NCBI GenBank assembly: GCA_943367755.1
Contig: CALRKB020000004.1
Coordinates: 1-64,000, forward strand
DNA: 64,000 nt
Direction of reading: 5' to 3'
From: PCC-6802 sp943367755
Lineage (GTDB): Bacteria; Cyanobacteriota; Cyanobacteriia; Pseudanabaenales; Pseudanabaenaceae
Below, in pieces: positions 8,291-17,074 of the stretch (the stretch's first letter is position 1; the number at the start of each line of letters is the position of its first letter). Made by a program: the position numbers and the translations under genes. The notes under the pieces were generated by a model. The model was not told the origin of the DNA and searched no databases. It saw only the letters and a program-made list of their open reading frames with translations.

Positions 8291-8851
8291 ATGATTTCTA
8301 GTAACGATTTTCGACCAGGTGTCACCATTGAGCTCGACGGAGGGGTATGGCGTGTAGTGGAGTTTCTGCATGTCAAACCAGGTAAGGGATCTGCGTTTGT
8401 GCGCACAAAACTCAAAAATGCCCAATCAGGCAGCGTAGTTGAGCGCACGTTCCGAGCAGGCGAAACCGTACCCCAAGCAACTTTAGAAAAGAGCACGATG
8501 CAACACACCTATAAAGAGGGTGAAAACTTCATCTTTATGGATATGTCCACGTTTGAAGAATCAACTTTGAGTGCTAAGCAAATCGGCGATCGCGTCAAGT
8601 ACATCAAAGAAGGTATGGAAGTTGCTGTCGTCCGCTGGGGCACACAGGTGCTTGATGTTGAGTTGCCGAACACAGTGGTACTAGAAATTACCCAAACCGA
8701 TCCTGGTTTGCGCGGCGATACGGCCACAGGTGGCACTAAGCCTGCCATTCTAGAAACCGGAGCGCAGGTAATGGTACCGTTGTTTATTGAAATTGGCGAA
8801 CGCATCAAAGTCGATACGCGTAGTGATACTTATTTGGGGCGTGAGAACTAA
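8291..8851 (+). CDS. efp: Translation elongation factor P
   Basis: 186 residues, the usual EF-P length, with the three beta-barrel domains intact. The tip loop of domain I reads HVKPGKGSAFVR, so the modifiable residue is Lys32 (lysine-type, not the arginine used by rhamnosylated EF-P). EF-P rescues ribosomes stalled at polyproline. The stop codon abuts the GTG start of accB, a pairing widely conserved in cyanobacteria. Confidence 0.97.
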   Translation: MISSNDFRPGVTIELDGGVWRVVEFLHVKPGKGSAFVRTKLKNAQSGSVVERTFRAGETVPQATLEKSTMQHTYKEGENFIFMDMSTFEESTLSAKQIGDRVKYIKEGMEVAVVRWGTQVLDVELPNTVVLEITQTDPGLRGDTATGGTKPAILETGAQVMVPLFIEIGERIKVDTRSDTYLGREN

Positions 8852-9337
8852 GTGGAATTTAACTTAGACCAACTACGAGAATTGATTGCGATTCTAAATC
8901 AAACCGATATTTCGGAACTAACTTTAGAATCGGGGGATCTGCGCTTAAGTATTCGTAAAAACGAGACTAAAGCTGTGGCGAGCGAGTCAAACCCAGTTGC
9001 AGCAGCACCGCAGTCTAACCCTACAACCGTAGCAGTGTCAAACTCGACACCATCAGTCTCAGCACCTCCTCCGCTTGAGACATCTCCAGCTAAAAAGTTA
9101 ATAGATATCACTTCACCAATGGTAGGGACGTTCTATACTGCTCCTGCTCCCGATGAACCACCATTTGTGGAAGTGGGCGATCAAGTGCGTAAGGGGCAAA
9201 CCGTATGTATCATCGAAGCGATGAAGCTGATGAACGAAATTGATGCGGAATCCTCTGGTCGTGTAGTCGAAATTTTAGTTGACAATGCCCAACCAATTGA
9301 GTATGGGCAAATATTAATGCGCATCGAACCTAACTAG
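8852..9337 (+). CDS. accB: Biotin carboxyl carrier protein of acetyl-CoA carboxylase
   Basis: 161 residues from a GTG that follows the efp stop without a gap. An N-terminal helical segment is followed by an Ala/Pro/Ser-rich linker (about 43-80) and a C-terminal biotinyl domain with EAMKLMNE, the acceptor being Lys125. It carries carboxybiotin between the AccC and AccA/D activities in fatty-acid synthesis. Translation is probably coupled to efp. Confidence 0.97.
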   Translation: MEFNLDQLRELIAILNQTDISELTLESGDLRLSIRKNETKAVASESNPVAAAPQSNPTTVAVSNSTPSVSAPPPLETSPAKKLIDITSPMVGTFYTAPAPDEPPFVEVGDQVRKGQTVCIIEAMKLMNEIDAESSGRVVEILVDNAQPIEYGQILMRIEPN

Positions 9338-9366
9338 CCACTCTAACTAGCCATCCCAAGCCAGCT

Positions 9367-9702
9367 ATGCAGAAAATTAGTGTTGAAGAATTAGCAATTT
9401 ATCTAAATTCCGGTGATTTAGCTAGCCTGCAGTTGATCGATGTCCGCGAACCAGAAGAAGTAGAGATTGCTGCGATCGAGGGCTTTAGGAATCTCCCTCT
9501 CAGCCAGTATGCCGATTGGTCTGGCCAAATTTCGACAATGTTCGATCCCCAAGCCGAAACCTTAGTAATGTGTCATCATGGCATGCGATCGGATCAAATG
9601 TGCCAGTGGCTGATCTCTCAAGGATTTACTAATGTCAAAAACATCAGTGGCGGCATCGCCGCTTATGCGATCGCTGTCGATCCATCTGTACCTCAATATT
9701 AA
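9367..9702 (+). CDS. Rhodanese-like domain protein
   Basis: 111 residues forming a single rhodanese domain. LIDVREPEE marks the first conserved block and VMCHHGMRS the active-site loop with Cys69. Single-domain rhodaneses transfer sulfane sulfur or act as thiol carriers. It starts 29 bp after accB on the same strand and could share the transcript. Its 3' end overlaps the convergent Uma2-family gene by four bases. Confidence 0.88.
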   Translation: MQKISVEELAIYLNSGDLASLQLIDVREPEEVEIAAIEGFRNLPLSQYADWSGQISTMFDPQAETLVMCHHGMRSDQMCQWLISQGFTNVKNISGGIAAYAIAVDPSVPQY

Positions 9703-10277
9703 AAGAGTATTTGTTGGATATTCAAGCTGAACCCAGGTAAGACATCTTCCCCTGAGAGCATAGCGGGTGTTTCAAGGATTTCAATTGGATTCCCCTGGCG
9801 ATAAATCGCGACGCGCTTATGTTTAGGATCGATCAGCCAGCCCAAGCGACAGCCATTTTCCATGTACTCTGTCATCTTTTGCTGTCCTTGTTTCCATGAG
9901 TCAGATGGAGAAAGCAGTTCAATTACAAAGTCTGGACATAGTGGCAAAAAGCCTTGTTTTTCTTCAGGTGTAAGGGCATCCCATTTCGCAATTGGAATCC
10001 ATGCTGCATCAGGAGAGCGATCGCCACCTTTCGGCAAGCTAAAACCAGTAGACGAATCAAAGCATTTACCCAACTTTGCTTCACGGTTCCAAAGATACAA
10101 TTCACCGTTAAGACTAGAGTTCCGGCTACCTGTTTCACCGCCTGTGGGGGACATGACAATTAATTCTCCTTGGCGCGATCGCTCTAGTTTCAGATCGGGA
10201 TTTGCTGCGCAAAGTTTATAGAACTCCGTGCGGGTGAGGTGCGCAATAGGACTGAGATCGATGGTTAAGGCAGTCAT
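9699..10277 (-). CDS. Uma2-family (DUF820) PD-(D/E)XK nuclease-like protein
   Basis: 192 residues, full length for the family. Typical blocks are present: the MSPTGGETGSRN segment, SPDAAWIP, then CPDFVIELLSPSDS with the putative catalytic Asp/Glu, and the C-terminal LLSGEDVLPGFSL. Uma2 genes are highly multiplied in cyanobacteria and are often linked to mobile DNA; their biological role is unresolved. The 5' 106 bases and upstream region also exist as a degenerate copy near 30.8 kb, beside recQ. Confidence 0.85.
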   Translation of the reverse strand: MTALTIDLSPIAHLTRTEFYKLCAANPDLKLERSRQGELIVMSPTGGETGSRNSSLNGELYLWNREAKLGKCFDSSTGFSLPKGGDRSPDAAWIPIAKWDALTPEEKQGFLPLCPDFVIELLSPSDSWKQGQQKMTEYMENGCRLGWLIDPKHKRVAIYRQGNPIEILETPAMLSGEDVLPGFSLNIQQILF

Positions 10278-10397
10278 CGCTATCTCCTATGGATTGCTTG
10301 CTAGATAGCTATTTTATCAGGCTTATTAGGCAGGTGGCTCCAAGAATTTGTGGGTGTGGCTGGCATGGAAATAGATTGAGAATTGGTATAGATTACC
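10172..10397. repeat. Duplicated segment shared with 30825-31037, including a recQ 5' stub
   Basis: This stretch (5' part of the Uma2 gene, its upstream region and a short piece beyond) aligns along most of its length with 30825-31037. At the end is the beginning of a recQ reading frame (GTGGCTGGCATGGAAATAGAT) that stops at TGA, where the intact copy has TGG. At the other locus recQ is intact and Uma2 is reduced to its first 35 codons. Each locus therefore keeps one of two genes that were once adjacent. No other gene was seen in 10278-10780. Confidence 0.75.
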
Positions 10398-10611
10398 GAT
10401 AGTGTGCCGAACCTGTGGGGCAAGTTTGCGGAATGACCATACTATCAGCTTTGCAGAAAACTCATCCACAGATCTAAAACATGACCAAAGAATGAGGCAC
10501 TTACCTTTGCACCACAAAGCTTTAGAATATTTTTAGAAATATAACTATATAGGCATACTTGACTGCATTATTGTATAATTTTTTACAAGCCTATCGACCT
10601 TCTGGATAAAT

Positions 10612-10673
10612 TGCAAATCGCAAAATGGGGTTGCTAAGTTACTTGGCAACCACAGCAAAAAGCCAGATTTGCA
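10612..10673 (+). promoter_or_regulatory. Nested inverted repeats in the phaA leader
   Basis: An outer pair, TGCAAATC (10612-10619) and GATTTGCA (10666-10673), encloses an inner pair, GGTTGC (10629-10634) and GCAACC (10646-10651). The structure lies 108 bp upstream of phaA. It could be an operator or an RNA hairpin in the leader. A TATAAT box near 10575 lies upstream but lacks a well-spaced -35. Confidence 0.35.
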
Positions 10674-10780
10674 GTTTGAGGCAAGTTCCACAGGTGGTTT
10701 GGGTAAGCGATCGACCCAAAAAATGAGGGTGAGGTGGAGTTTTAGAAACTTTATTGCATAGAACAAATAAGCGAGGATAT

Positions 10781-11971
10781 ATGGTTGAAGCCTATATTGT
10801 CTCAGCAGTACGCACGCCTCTCGGTCGGTTCGGAGGCGCACTGGCAGAATTTTCCCCTGTCGATCTAGGTGCCCATGCAATGCACGCTGCACTGGAGCGG
10901 GCAGGCATACCGGGATCGGAGTTAGATCTCTATATTATGGGCAATGTCTTGAGAGCAGGCCACGGACAGCTACTGCCCCGTCAAGCTGCTTTTAAGGCCA
11001 GAATCCCAGAGGCTGTGAATGGGTATGCAGTTGATATGGTTTGTGCCTCAGGCATGATCGGGTTGATTAATGCCACCCTGGCAATTCGAGGTGGAGAAGC
11101 GGACATCGTTCTCGCCGGAGGCATGGAATCCATGTCTCAGACTGGCTTTTACCTCTCCCATCGCGCGCGGTGGGGGTATAAGTTCTTAATGGGCGCGCCG
11201 GAGCAGCTAGCAGACATCATAATCTGCGATGGTCTGACTGATACCACGACCGGTGAGGGCATGGGAGATCAAACAGAGCGCATCGCCGAAATTCACGGAT
11301 TTACCCGCAAAGATCTGGACGAAATTGCACTTTATTCCCATCAGCGTGCTGCCGCTGCAACAGAGCGAGGAAGCTTCAAGCGCGAAATTGCCCCGATGGA
11401 AATTGCCAACAAAAAAGGCACGCATATCATAGATGCAGATGAGGGAATTCGTCACGACACAACCTTAGAAAGTCTGGCAAAGCTGCGACCGGCATTCAGA
11501 AAGGATGGTGTACTCACGGCGGGCAACAGCAGTCAGCTTTCAGATGGGGCGGCCGCTTTGATCTTAGCGAACGAGTCAGCCATAGAGAAACATGGTCTGA
11601 AACCCATTGCGAAAGTGTTGGGTGGAGCCTGGGAAGGAGGCGAAACCTGGCGGTTTACGGAATTACCAGTTCAAGCGGCCAAAAAACTGTTGGGAAAACT
11701 CAATTTAGAGGTATCTGATATCGATCTGTTTGAGAATAATGAAGCTTTCGCAATCAGCTCTTTACTCTTCCATCGCATTCTGGGCGTTCCACTCGAAAAG
11801 TTAAATGTTAATGGCGGCTCGATCGCCCTCGGACATCCCATTGGTGCTTCCGGTGCGCGGATCGTCGTTACCCTACTGCACGCCTTGCAGGAGCATGACA
11901 AAACGCTGGGCATTGCGGCCCTTTGTCACGGCACTGGTGGCGGTACGGCGATCGCGATCAAGCGAGTTTAA
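10781..11971 (+). CDS. phaA: Acetyl-CoA C-acetyltransferase (beta-ketothiolase)
   Basis: 396 residues from the ATG preceded by GCGAGGAT. All thiolase catalytic elements are present: Cys88 in VCASGMIG, the His of GHPIGASGAR and the Cys of ALCHGTGGG. It condenses two acetyl-CoA to acetoacetyl-CoA, the first step of polyhydroxybutyrate synthesis. phaB follows after 16 bp, and a hydrolase-like gene eight bases after phaB, forming a three-gene operon. The polymerase genes phaE and phaC lie 15 kb away on the same strand. Confidence 0.95.
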   Translation: MVEAYIVSAVRTPLGRFGGALAEFSPVDLGAHAMHAALERAGIPGSELDLYIMGNVLRAGHGQLLPRQAAFKARIPEAVNGYAVDMVCASGMIGLINATLAIRGGEADIVLAGGMESMSQTGFYLSHRARWGYKFLMGAPEQLADIIICDGLTDTTTGEGMGDQTERIAEIHGFTRKDLDEIALYSHQRAAAATERGSFKREIAPMEIANKKGTHIIDADEGIRHDTTLESLAKLRPAFRKDGVLTAGNSSQLSDGAAALILANESAIEKHGLKPIAKVLGGAWEGGETWRFTELPVQAAKKLLGKLNLEVSDIDLFENNEAFAISSLLFHRILGVPLEKLNVNGGSIALGHPIGASGARIVVTLLHALQEHDKTLGIAALCHGTGGGTAIAIKRV

Positions 11972-11987
11972 ATAGGAGAAAAAATTT

Positions 11988-12710
11988 ATGGTCTCTCTAG
12001 GATTAGAAGGTAAAGTTATCGTTGTTACGGGTGGCAATCGTGGCATCGGTGCATCGATTGTCAAATTATTGACCGAACTGGGAGCAAAAGTTGCTTATAC
12101 GGACATTACCACCTCCGACGGTCACAGTGGAGCCTTAGCAATTCAAGCCGACGTAACCGACTTAGCCTCGATGGAGGCGGCAGCCGCCCAAGTTGTGGAG
12201 AAGTTGGGACCGGTTTACGGTGTGGTGGCCAATGCGGGGATCACACGAGATAACTTTTTTACTAACCTTACTCCCGAGGATTGGGATGCCGTCATTAACG
12301 TGAATCTAAAAGGCGTCAACCATACGATTAAACCCTTTATTGCTGGCATGTACGAGCAAAAGGAAGGTTCGATAGTCTGTATCAGTTCTATTTCTGGAGA
12401 TCGAGGCAATGCCGGTCAAGCTAACTATGCTGCTACTAAGGCCGCTGTTATCGGTCTGGTGAAGTCTCTGGCTAGAGAAGCAGCGCGTTATGGAGTACGG
12501 GCAAATGCGATCGCACCTGGCTTTATCGATACGGAAATGACTAGGGCTATTTCGGATAAAGTCAAGGAAAAGATCGTAGCTGAGATTCCTTTCCGTCGCT
12601 TTGGCAAACCAGAAGATATCGCTTGGGCTGTAGCTTTCCTCCTTTCACCAATAGCCAGTAGTTACGTCACGGGTGAGGTACTGCGCGTCAACGGCGCTCA
12701 CCACACTTAA
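11988..12710 (+). CDS. phaB: Acetoacetyl-CoA reductase
   Basis: 240 residues, a short-chain dehydrogenase with the NAD(P) motif TGGNRGIG (14-21), NAG, and a catalytic Ser134-Tyr147-Lys151 set (NYAATK). The YTDI-type end of strand 2 is consistent with NADPH use in this family, though that is not decisive. It reduces acetoacetyl-CoA to (R)-3-hydroxybutyryl-CoA. The AGGAG element is well placed. Position directly after phaA fixes the assignment as PhaB rather than FabG. Confidence 0.93.
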   Translation: MVSLGLEGKVIVVTGGNRGIGASIVKLLTELGAKVAYTDITTSDGHSGALAIQADVTDLASMEAAAAQVVEKLGPVYGVVANAGITRDNFFTNLTPEDWDAVINVNLKGVNHTIKPFIAGMYEQKEGSIVCISSISGDRGNAGQANYAATKAAVIGLVKSLAREAARYGVRANAIAPGFIDTEMTRAISDKVKEKIVAEIPFRRFGKPEDIAWAVAFLLSPIASSYVTGEVLRVNGAHHT

Positions 12711-12718
12711 CAAGTCTT

Positions 12719-13657
12719 ATGAAGTCAAACACCATGCCACAGGTATCGACAGTTCCACGATTCCTCTCACTTTCATCGTGGCGTACTTTGAACTCCACGC
12801 TCGATGTAATTTTCTACGATGTGACAGCTCTGTCTCAAAAAGAGCGGGCTATGCTATCCGCTCAAGTTAGTCCAGAAGGGGTAATATTAATTGTCCATCC
12901 CCGCTCGTCTGACTTACAGATTCGAACGCTAACGCCAATGGACTTTGTCGAGGAACAGAACAAGGCCCGTGTTCAAGCGATAGATGCCATAGTTGTAGCT
13001 GGAGTAGGAAGTTCTGCCATAGGTACAGCAGCTTTGGCTCGAAATGTAGCAGATTGTCTCAACCGACCTGTTGCAGGTATTGTCTCGGGTTTTGGCATGG
13101 CAGACCTGATTACCGAGGCATTGGGTGGGTGGTTTATTTTTGGAGCACATAACGCCTTACGAGATAGTTTTGCTAGAGTGTTTGATGCATACGATCTGAA
13201 AGATCGTGTCAGAGACGAGGAGTCCCATAACGATATAAAGAGACACTTTGAATTGTTTGGCATAGACAATGACAGTTTCATTTACGGTAGTCCGGATTCC
13301 ACGACACTCCTTTACCTGCTATTGAAGCTCGGTAATAGAATTAAGCTATTACTAGGTCACAGTAAGGGGAACTACAGCATAGAGAATGCGTTAGAAGGAT
13401 GGATTACGGCGTACAAAAAAACGAATACGACGGTAATTTCTGACCTGTGTATCATCACCCTAGGTGCAGTGATTCGATTTCCTTCAGAGCTCAACAACGT
13501 ACACCAATTTATCGGACAGATCGATTTGTTGGGTATGGTGAATTCGCGGCCTGCCTTGGAGAGGGTTGCTGTACCAGGAGCGGGACATTCTTTAAACACC
13601 TTAATGCCTTATTGTTTGTCAGTAGAAGAAGCACTGAAGTCAGCAGGTTTTCGTTAA
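12719..13657 (+). CDS. Uncharacterised protein, possible serine hydrolase, in the phaAB operon
   Basis: 312 residues; I do not recognise a named family. It contains LLGHSKGN, a G-x-S-x-G nucleophile elbow (Ser215). Asp269 follows (QIDLLG) and then His290 (VPGAGHSLN), in the order and spacing of an alpha/beta-hydrolase triad. The middle has a Gly-rich VVAGVGSSAIGTAALA segment. No signal peptide is seen, so it should act in the cytoplasm. It begins eight bases after phaB without its own SD, suggesting translational coupling. A role in PHB turnover (depolymerase or hydroxybutyryl-CoA/oligomer hydrolase) or granule binding is plausible but inferred from location. Confidence 0.7.
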   Translation: MKSNTMPQVSTVPRFLSLSSWRTLNSTLDVIFYDVTALSQKERAMLSAQVSPEGVILIVHPRSSDLQIRTLTPMDFVEEQNKARVQAIDAIVVAGVGSSAIGTAALARNVADCLNRPVAGIVSGFGMADLITEALGGWFIFGAHNALRDSFARVFDAYDLKDRVRDEESHNDIKRHFELFGIDNDSFIYGSPDSTTLLYLLLKLGNRIKLLLGHSKGNYSIENALEGWITAYKKTNTTVISDLCIITLGAVIRFPSELNNVHQFIGQIDLLGMVNSRPALERVAVPGAGHSLNTLMPYCLSVEEALKSAGFR

Positions 13658-14143
13658 GGAAATTCTATCTTGCCCGATTGTAGGTAAGTGCTAACTTTCA
13701 TACGAGCAAAAATTAAACTATTAGTGATTTCGGAGTGTAAAGCTTGGGATTGGTTAGATAAAAATTGCGATATTATCAAATAAATCTCAGGAATAAATTT
13801 TCGCTAGATAGCTATGTTCTTCTGGGATTGTAGTGAAGTTGTAGAGTATAGGTGAATCCTACACGACTACAATTTCATCGAGGCGCTTGAGTCAACGGTA
13901 ACCTTGTTTCAATAAATAATTTTGTTCCCTTAAGTAGGTAGCGATAATTCTGAGAGGAACTTAGAAATAAGGAAGCAAAGATACTGGTGCACTTTTTAAT
14001 ACATTTCTATAAAAAAATTCTTGCTGTAAATTTTTCATTGATTTATGACTGCTGTAATGGTGAAAGTCCCATTTCTTCGTTGCACAGAACAAGCTATCAA
14101 TGGATTATTTACAGGAGGAAAAAATTTCTTGAAGGTAAAATAT
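13658..14143. other. Gene-free stretch before the patatin gene
   Basis: AT-rich sequence with no credible reading frame. A weak dyad (TTGTAGTG near 13830 and ACTACAA near 13867) is present, with no recognisable promoter. AGGAGG at 14113 belongs to the following gene. Confidence 0.5.
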
Positions 14144-15225
14144 ATGCCAGACGTTAAACCTTGGAAGATTCTTAGCTGTGATGGTGGAGGCATTCGCGGA
14201 CTAATCACAGTTGTTTTATTAGAGCGTTTAGAAAAAAACTGGGCTCGCCTCTACGTAACCATTTTGATATGTTTGCCGGCACCTCAACTGGAAGTATTAT
14301 TGCTTGTGCTATTGCCAAAGGGATGTCGGCTACGGCGATTAGACAATTCTACGAACAGAAAGGCGAGCTCATTTTTCCCAACATGGATTATCGATACTGG
14401 CTAAATAACCTTGCAGATAAAATCAGGACAGGAGATCCCTCTCTCCCCTTATTCAAAGGCAGTGGGTTAGAGAGCGTCCTTCAAGATCCTAGTATCTTTC
14501 CTGGCAACCTCTTGTTCGGTACGCTGCCTCCAACGTTGGCTGTTGCCTATGACACGTACAACCGCGCAGCCGTGGTTTTTAAAAGTCACAAGACTGACTT
14601 TGCTCAGATTCCCGTTTGGGAGGTTTGTCGCTGCTCGTCTGCTGCTCCCGTTGCATTTCCAAGTTATTTCGTCACAGATGCAACCTATCTGGAAAGCTTA
14701 AGGAATGCTCCACCTAGGACAGCTGTGAAAAATCCCGTTCCTGTTGAAGTTCCTAAAAATAAGCAAGGAGTGGAAGGAGTTCCTTTAATTGATGGAGGAG
14801 TTGTTGCCGGTAATCCTACTCTTTGCGCGATCGCCGAACGGATCAACATGAACAAGGGGCTGACGAGCGAGCAAAAAATTGGTTTAGATAATATTATTGT
14901 TGCTTCGTTTGGGACGGGGCAGTCTATACGCAGAATTAAGCCTGAAGAAGCAGAAACGTGGGGCGGTCTTGACTGGGTTGATTTTCACGAGGGAATTCCC
15001 CTCTTGGATGTATTCTCTGATGGGTCGTCGGATGCTACGGACTACATTACAACCCAGATGATTGGAGAGAGCTACTATCGCTATCAACCTTTAATTCCAA
15101 AGGAAGTTTCCACGTTTCAGGCTAACCCTGATAACTTAAAGCTGATGACCAACGTTGCTAATGACTTTCTAGATAAGGAGGATGGAGATGCCTATCTAGA
15201 CAAGTTGGTAAAAGCTATTAGCTAG
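14144..15225 (+). pseudogene. Patatin-like phospholipase, split by a -1 frameshift at a slippery A7 tract
   Basis: The N-terminal part (KPWKILSCDGGGIRG, oxyanion-hole loop, then LLERLEKN) is in one frame. From about 14239 the continuing protein (GSPLRNHFDMFAGTSTGSI with the nucleophile Ser, and later IDGGVVAGNP with the catalytic Asp) is in the -1 frame to 15225. The switch point is A-AAA-AAC, read GAA AAA AAC in the zero frame, a classic -1 slippery heptamer. Slipping there joins both halves exactly. It may be a true pseudogene, a one-A indel or sequencing error, or recoding. Upstream starts include TTG 14129, well spaced from AGGAGG at 14113. The family cleaves acyl esters of membrane lipids. 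Confidence 0.75.
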
Positions 15226-15318
15226 AACGCTAGAAAGCTGTAGTAAATAATTTAAGGACTTGTATGACAGGCTGTGTAAGTCCTAATTGTTAGTTGAAAA
15301 ATCTTCAAGGAGGAATAC

Positions 15319-15858
15319 ATGCCACATCCATTTACGCAGTTGCCGCTAAAGCGCTACTCGCAAATTTTCATACCTCTTTTCATATTGACTCTTATCGTTT
15401 GGGTGGTGCTTCTAGCTGTCGATCCGAAAAGTTCCAGCAATGGAGAGTTCAACATTGTTGACTTTGAGCTTGCAGGTAGTATTTCTCAGGTTGATAACAT
15501 TTTTGCTGATTGGAAAGAGCCAGGAAAAATTAGAGCTGCCTTTAGTCTGGGATTGGACTTCTTATTCATTGCGCTGTATTCGACAACAATTGCCCTAGCT
15601 TGTGTCTGGGCAACCTTAAAAGGACAAGAAAGAAAGTGGACTGTTATATTTATTGGTATACCCCTGGCATGGGGACAGTGGGTAGCTGCAATTTTGGATG
15701 TTATCGAAAATATTGCCCTGATTATCCTTCTGTTTGGCTCTAAACTTGCCGCATTACCTATTTTGGCGAAGATAGCAGCTATTTCTAAGTTTGGCTTGAT
15801 TTTGCTGGGCATACTGTATAGTGCGATCGCTTGGCTGGCAATCGCGTTCGGTATTTAG
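15319..15858 (+). CDS. Hypothetical integral membrane protein (four TM segments)
   Basis: 179 residues with hydrophobic segments near 17-34, 78-95, 107-137 and 148-178. A charged segment (FADWKEPGKIRAAFSLGLD) comes before the second helix. No family is recognised. Start supported by AAGGAGGAATAC. It stands 93 bp after the patatin gene on the same strand; a functional link is not shown by the sequence. Confidence 0.7.
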   Translation: MPHPFTQLPLKRYSQIFIPLFILTLIVWVVLLAVDPKSSSNGEFNIVDFELAGSISQVDNIFADWKEPGKIRAAFSLGLDFLFIALYSTTIALACVWATLKGQERKWTVIFIGIPLAWGQWVAAILDVIENIALIILLFGSKLAALPILAKIAAISKFGLILLGILYSAIAWLAIAFGI

Positions 15859-15913
15859 AAAAAGCAACCGCAAGCACGATCGCCTTATCGTCCAATGTTG
15901 GAAATGCAATATT

Positions 15914-16867
15914 TTAGGCCATCGGTTTGCTTGCAATAATCGTGCGATGGCGGGGATCGCTTTCTAAAGTTACCTTATAGTCCAATCCAACTTCCTTTAA
16001 CGCAGTTTCAACATCGAAGGTGTAGTAGTCGTCGCTCCAGGGTTCCGTACTTTTCATGAGAATGAATAAAGCGGGTGGGAGATTCTGAATTACCTGCGAT
16101 CGCGGATTATTGTCCACAATTCCCAAGATCCCTCCCGGCCGTAAAATCCGCAGTATTTCTTGAAAAATTTGCTTGGAAGCTCTACCAGGTAATTCGTGCA
16201 ATAAAAACTGCAGCGTCACCACATCAAAAGAATTATCGGGCAGACCTGTGCTCTCGGCTTTGGCATGCATCCATTCAGCGATTTCTCCATTCTTATCTTG
16301 CTGCTTTGCCACGGACAGCATATAGGGCGATAAGTCCAACCCCATTGTCCGAATTTGTGCGTTTTGTTGCTGACAGTAGTAGCGATGTAGCGTCAGCGTC
16401 GAAATTCCCACCGAGCAGCCAACATCCAAAACATCTCTAACAATTTTGGGACTGTACTCCTCCAGTATTTTGTGAAAGCCACCCCTTAAGCGTTCTTGGG
16501 CTGCATTACTCGTTAGCTTCTCTTGCGGCCATACCCGTAATGCCATCGCGTAAGTTCCGGGCATTGCTTCAAAGGCTGCCTCCCAACAAAGATTGCCGCG
16601 ATCGTAGGCATGAAAGGGGACTTGATAGTAATCGGGGTAATCTACTGCCTTATTAGTTACCTCGTCCAGTAGTTTTTTTATCCCTGACTTTTCAAGCTCC
16701 TGACAGTGCTGCCGCCAGGGTACGCCATTTCTCTCGGCTGTACCGATCATTACCTGTCTGGCCTGCCGCTTCATCAATTGATACAGGGGTTTTGTATGAA
16801 TGAGGAGGTTGACGAACTGGGAAAGTAAGTCTTCTCCTGCCCAACTAGGTTTTAATTTTGCGGTCAT
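15914..16867 (-). CDS. Class I SAM-dependent methyltransferase
   Basis: 317 residues. A ~130-residue N-terminal helical region precedes a Rossmann methyltransferase core with motif I VLDVGCSVGIST, motif II GLDLSPYML, the TGLPDNSFDVVTLQF block and LRPGGILGIVDN. Substrate cannot be deduced; the layout resembles UbiE/Coq5-related and small-molecule methyltransferases common in cyanobacteria. It is monocistronic and convergent with the membrane-protein gene. Confidence 0.85.
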   Translation of the reverse strand: MTAKLKPSWAGEDLLSQFVNLLIHTKPLYQLMKRQARQVMIGTAERNGVPWRQHCQELEKSGIKKLLDEVTNKAVDYPDYYQVPFHAYDRGNLCWEAAFEAMPGTYAMALRVWPQEKLTSNAAQERLRGGFHKILEEYSPKIVRDVLDVGCSVGISTLTLHRYYCQQQNAQIRTMGLDLSPYMLSVAKQQDKNGEIAEWMHAKAESTGLPDNSFDVVTLQFLLHELPGRASKQIFQEILRILRPGGILGIVDNNPRSQVIQNLPPALFILMKSTEPWSDDYYTFDVETALKEVGLDYKVTLESDPRHRTIIASKPMA

Positions 16868-17074
16868 AGCTATATAGGTATGTAGTAAAGCTGATTATGC
16901 CATAGCTGTCATACCTGCGATCGCCGTCAATGAAAAAAGTGCCGGCGACGATCTCAATGTTTGGGGATAATCATACTCACTAGTTTCCCAACCCTGTAGA
17001 GACGCGATCGCAGAGCTGTTGTCAAAACTCAACTTCGCATTTCTACAGAAATAGGGATAGCAACGAACACGACA

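Noticed and set aside
10563..10580. TTGACT plus TATAAT as a sigma-70 promoter for phaA
   Set aside because: The spacing is only about 9 bp, far from the usual 16-18.
10545..10892. Reading frame antisense to the phaA start
   Set aside because: It overlaps the well-supported phaA gene and its leader dyads; no homology pattern.
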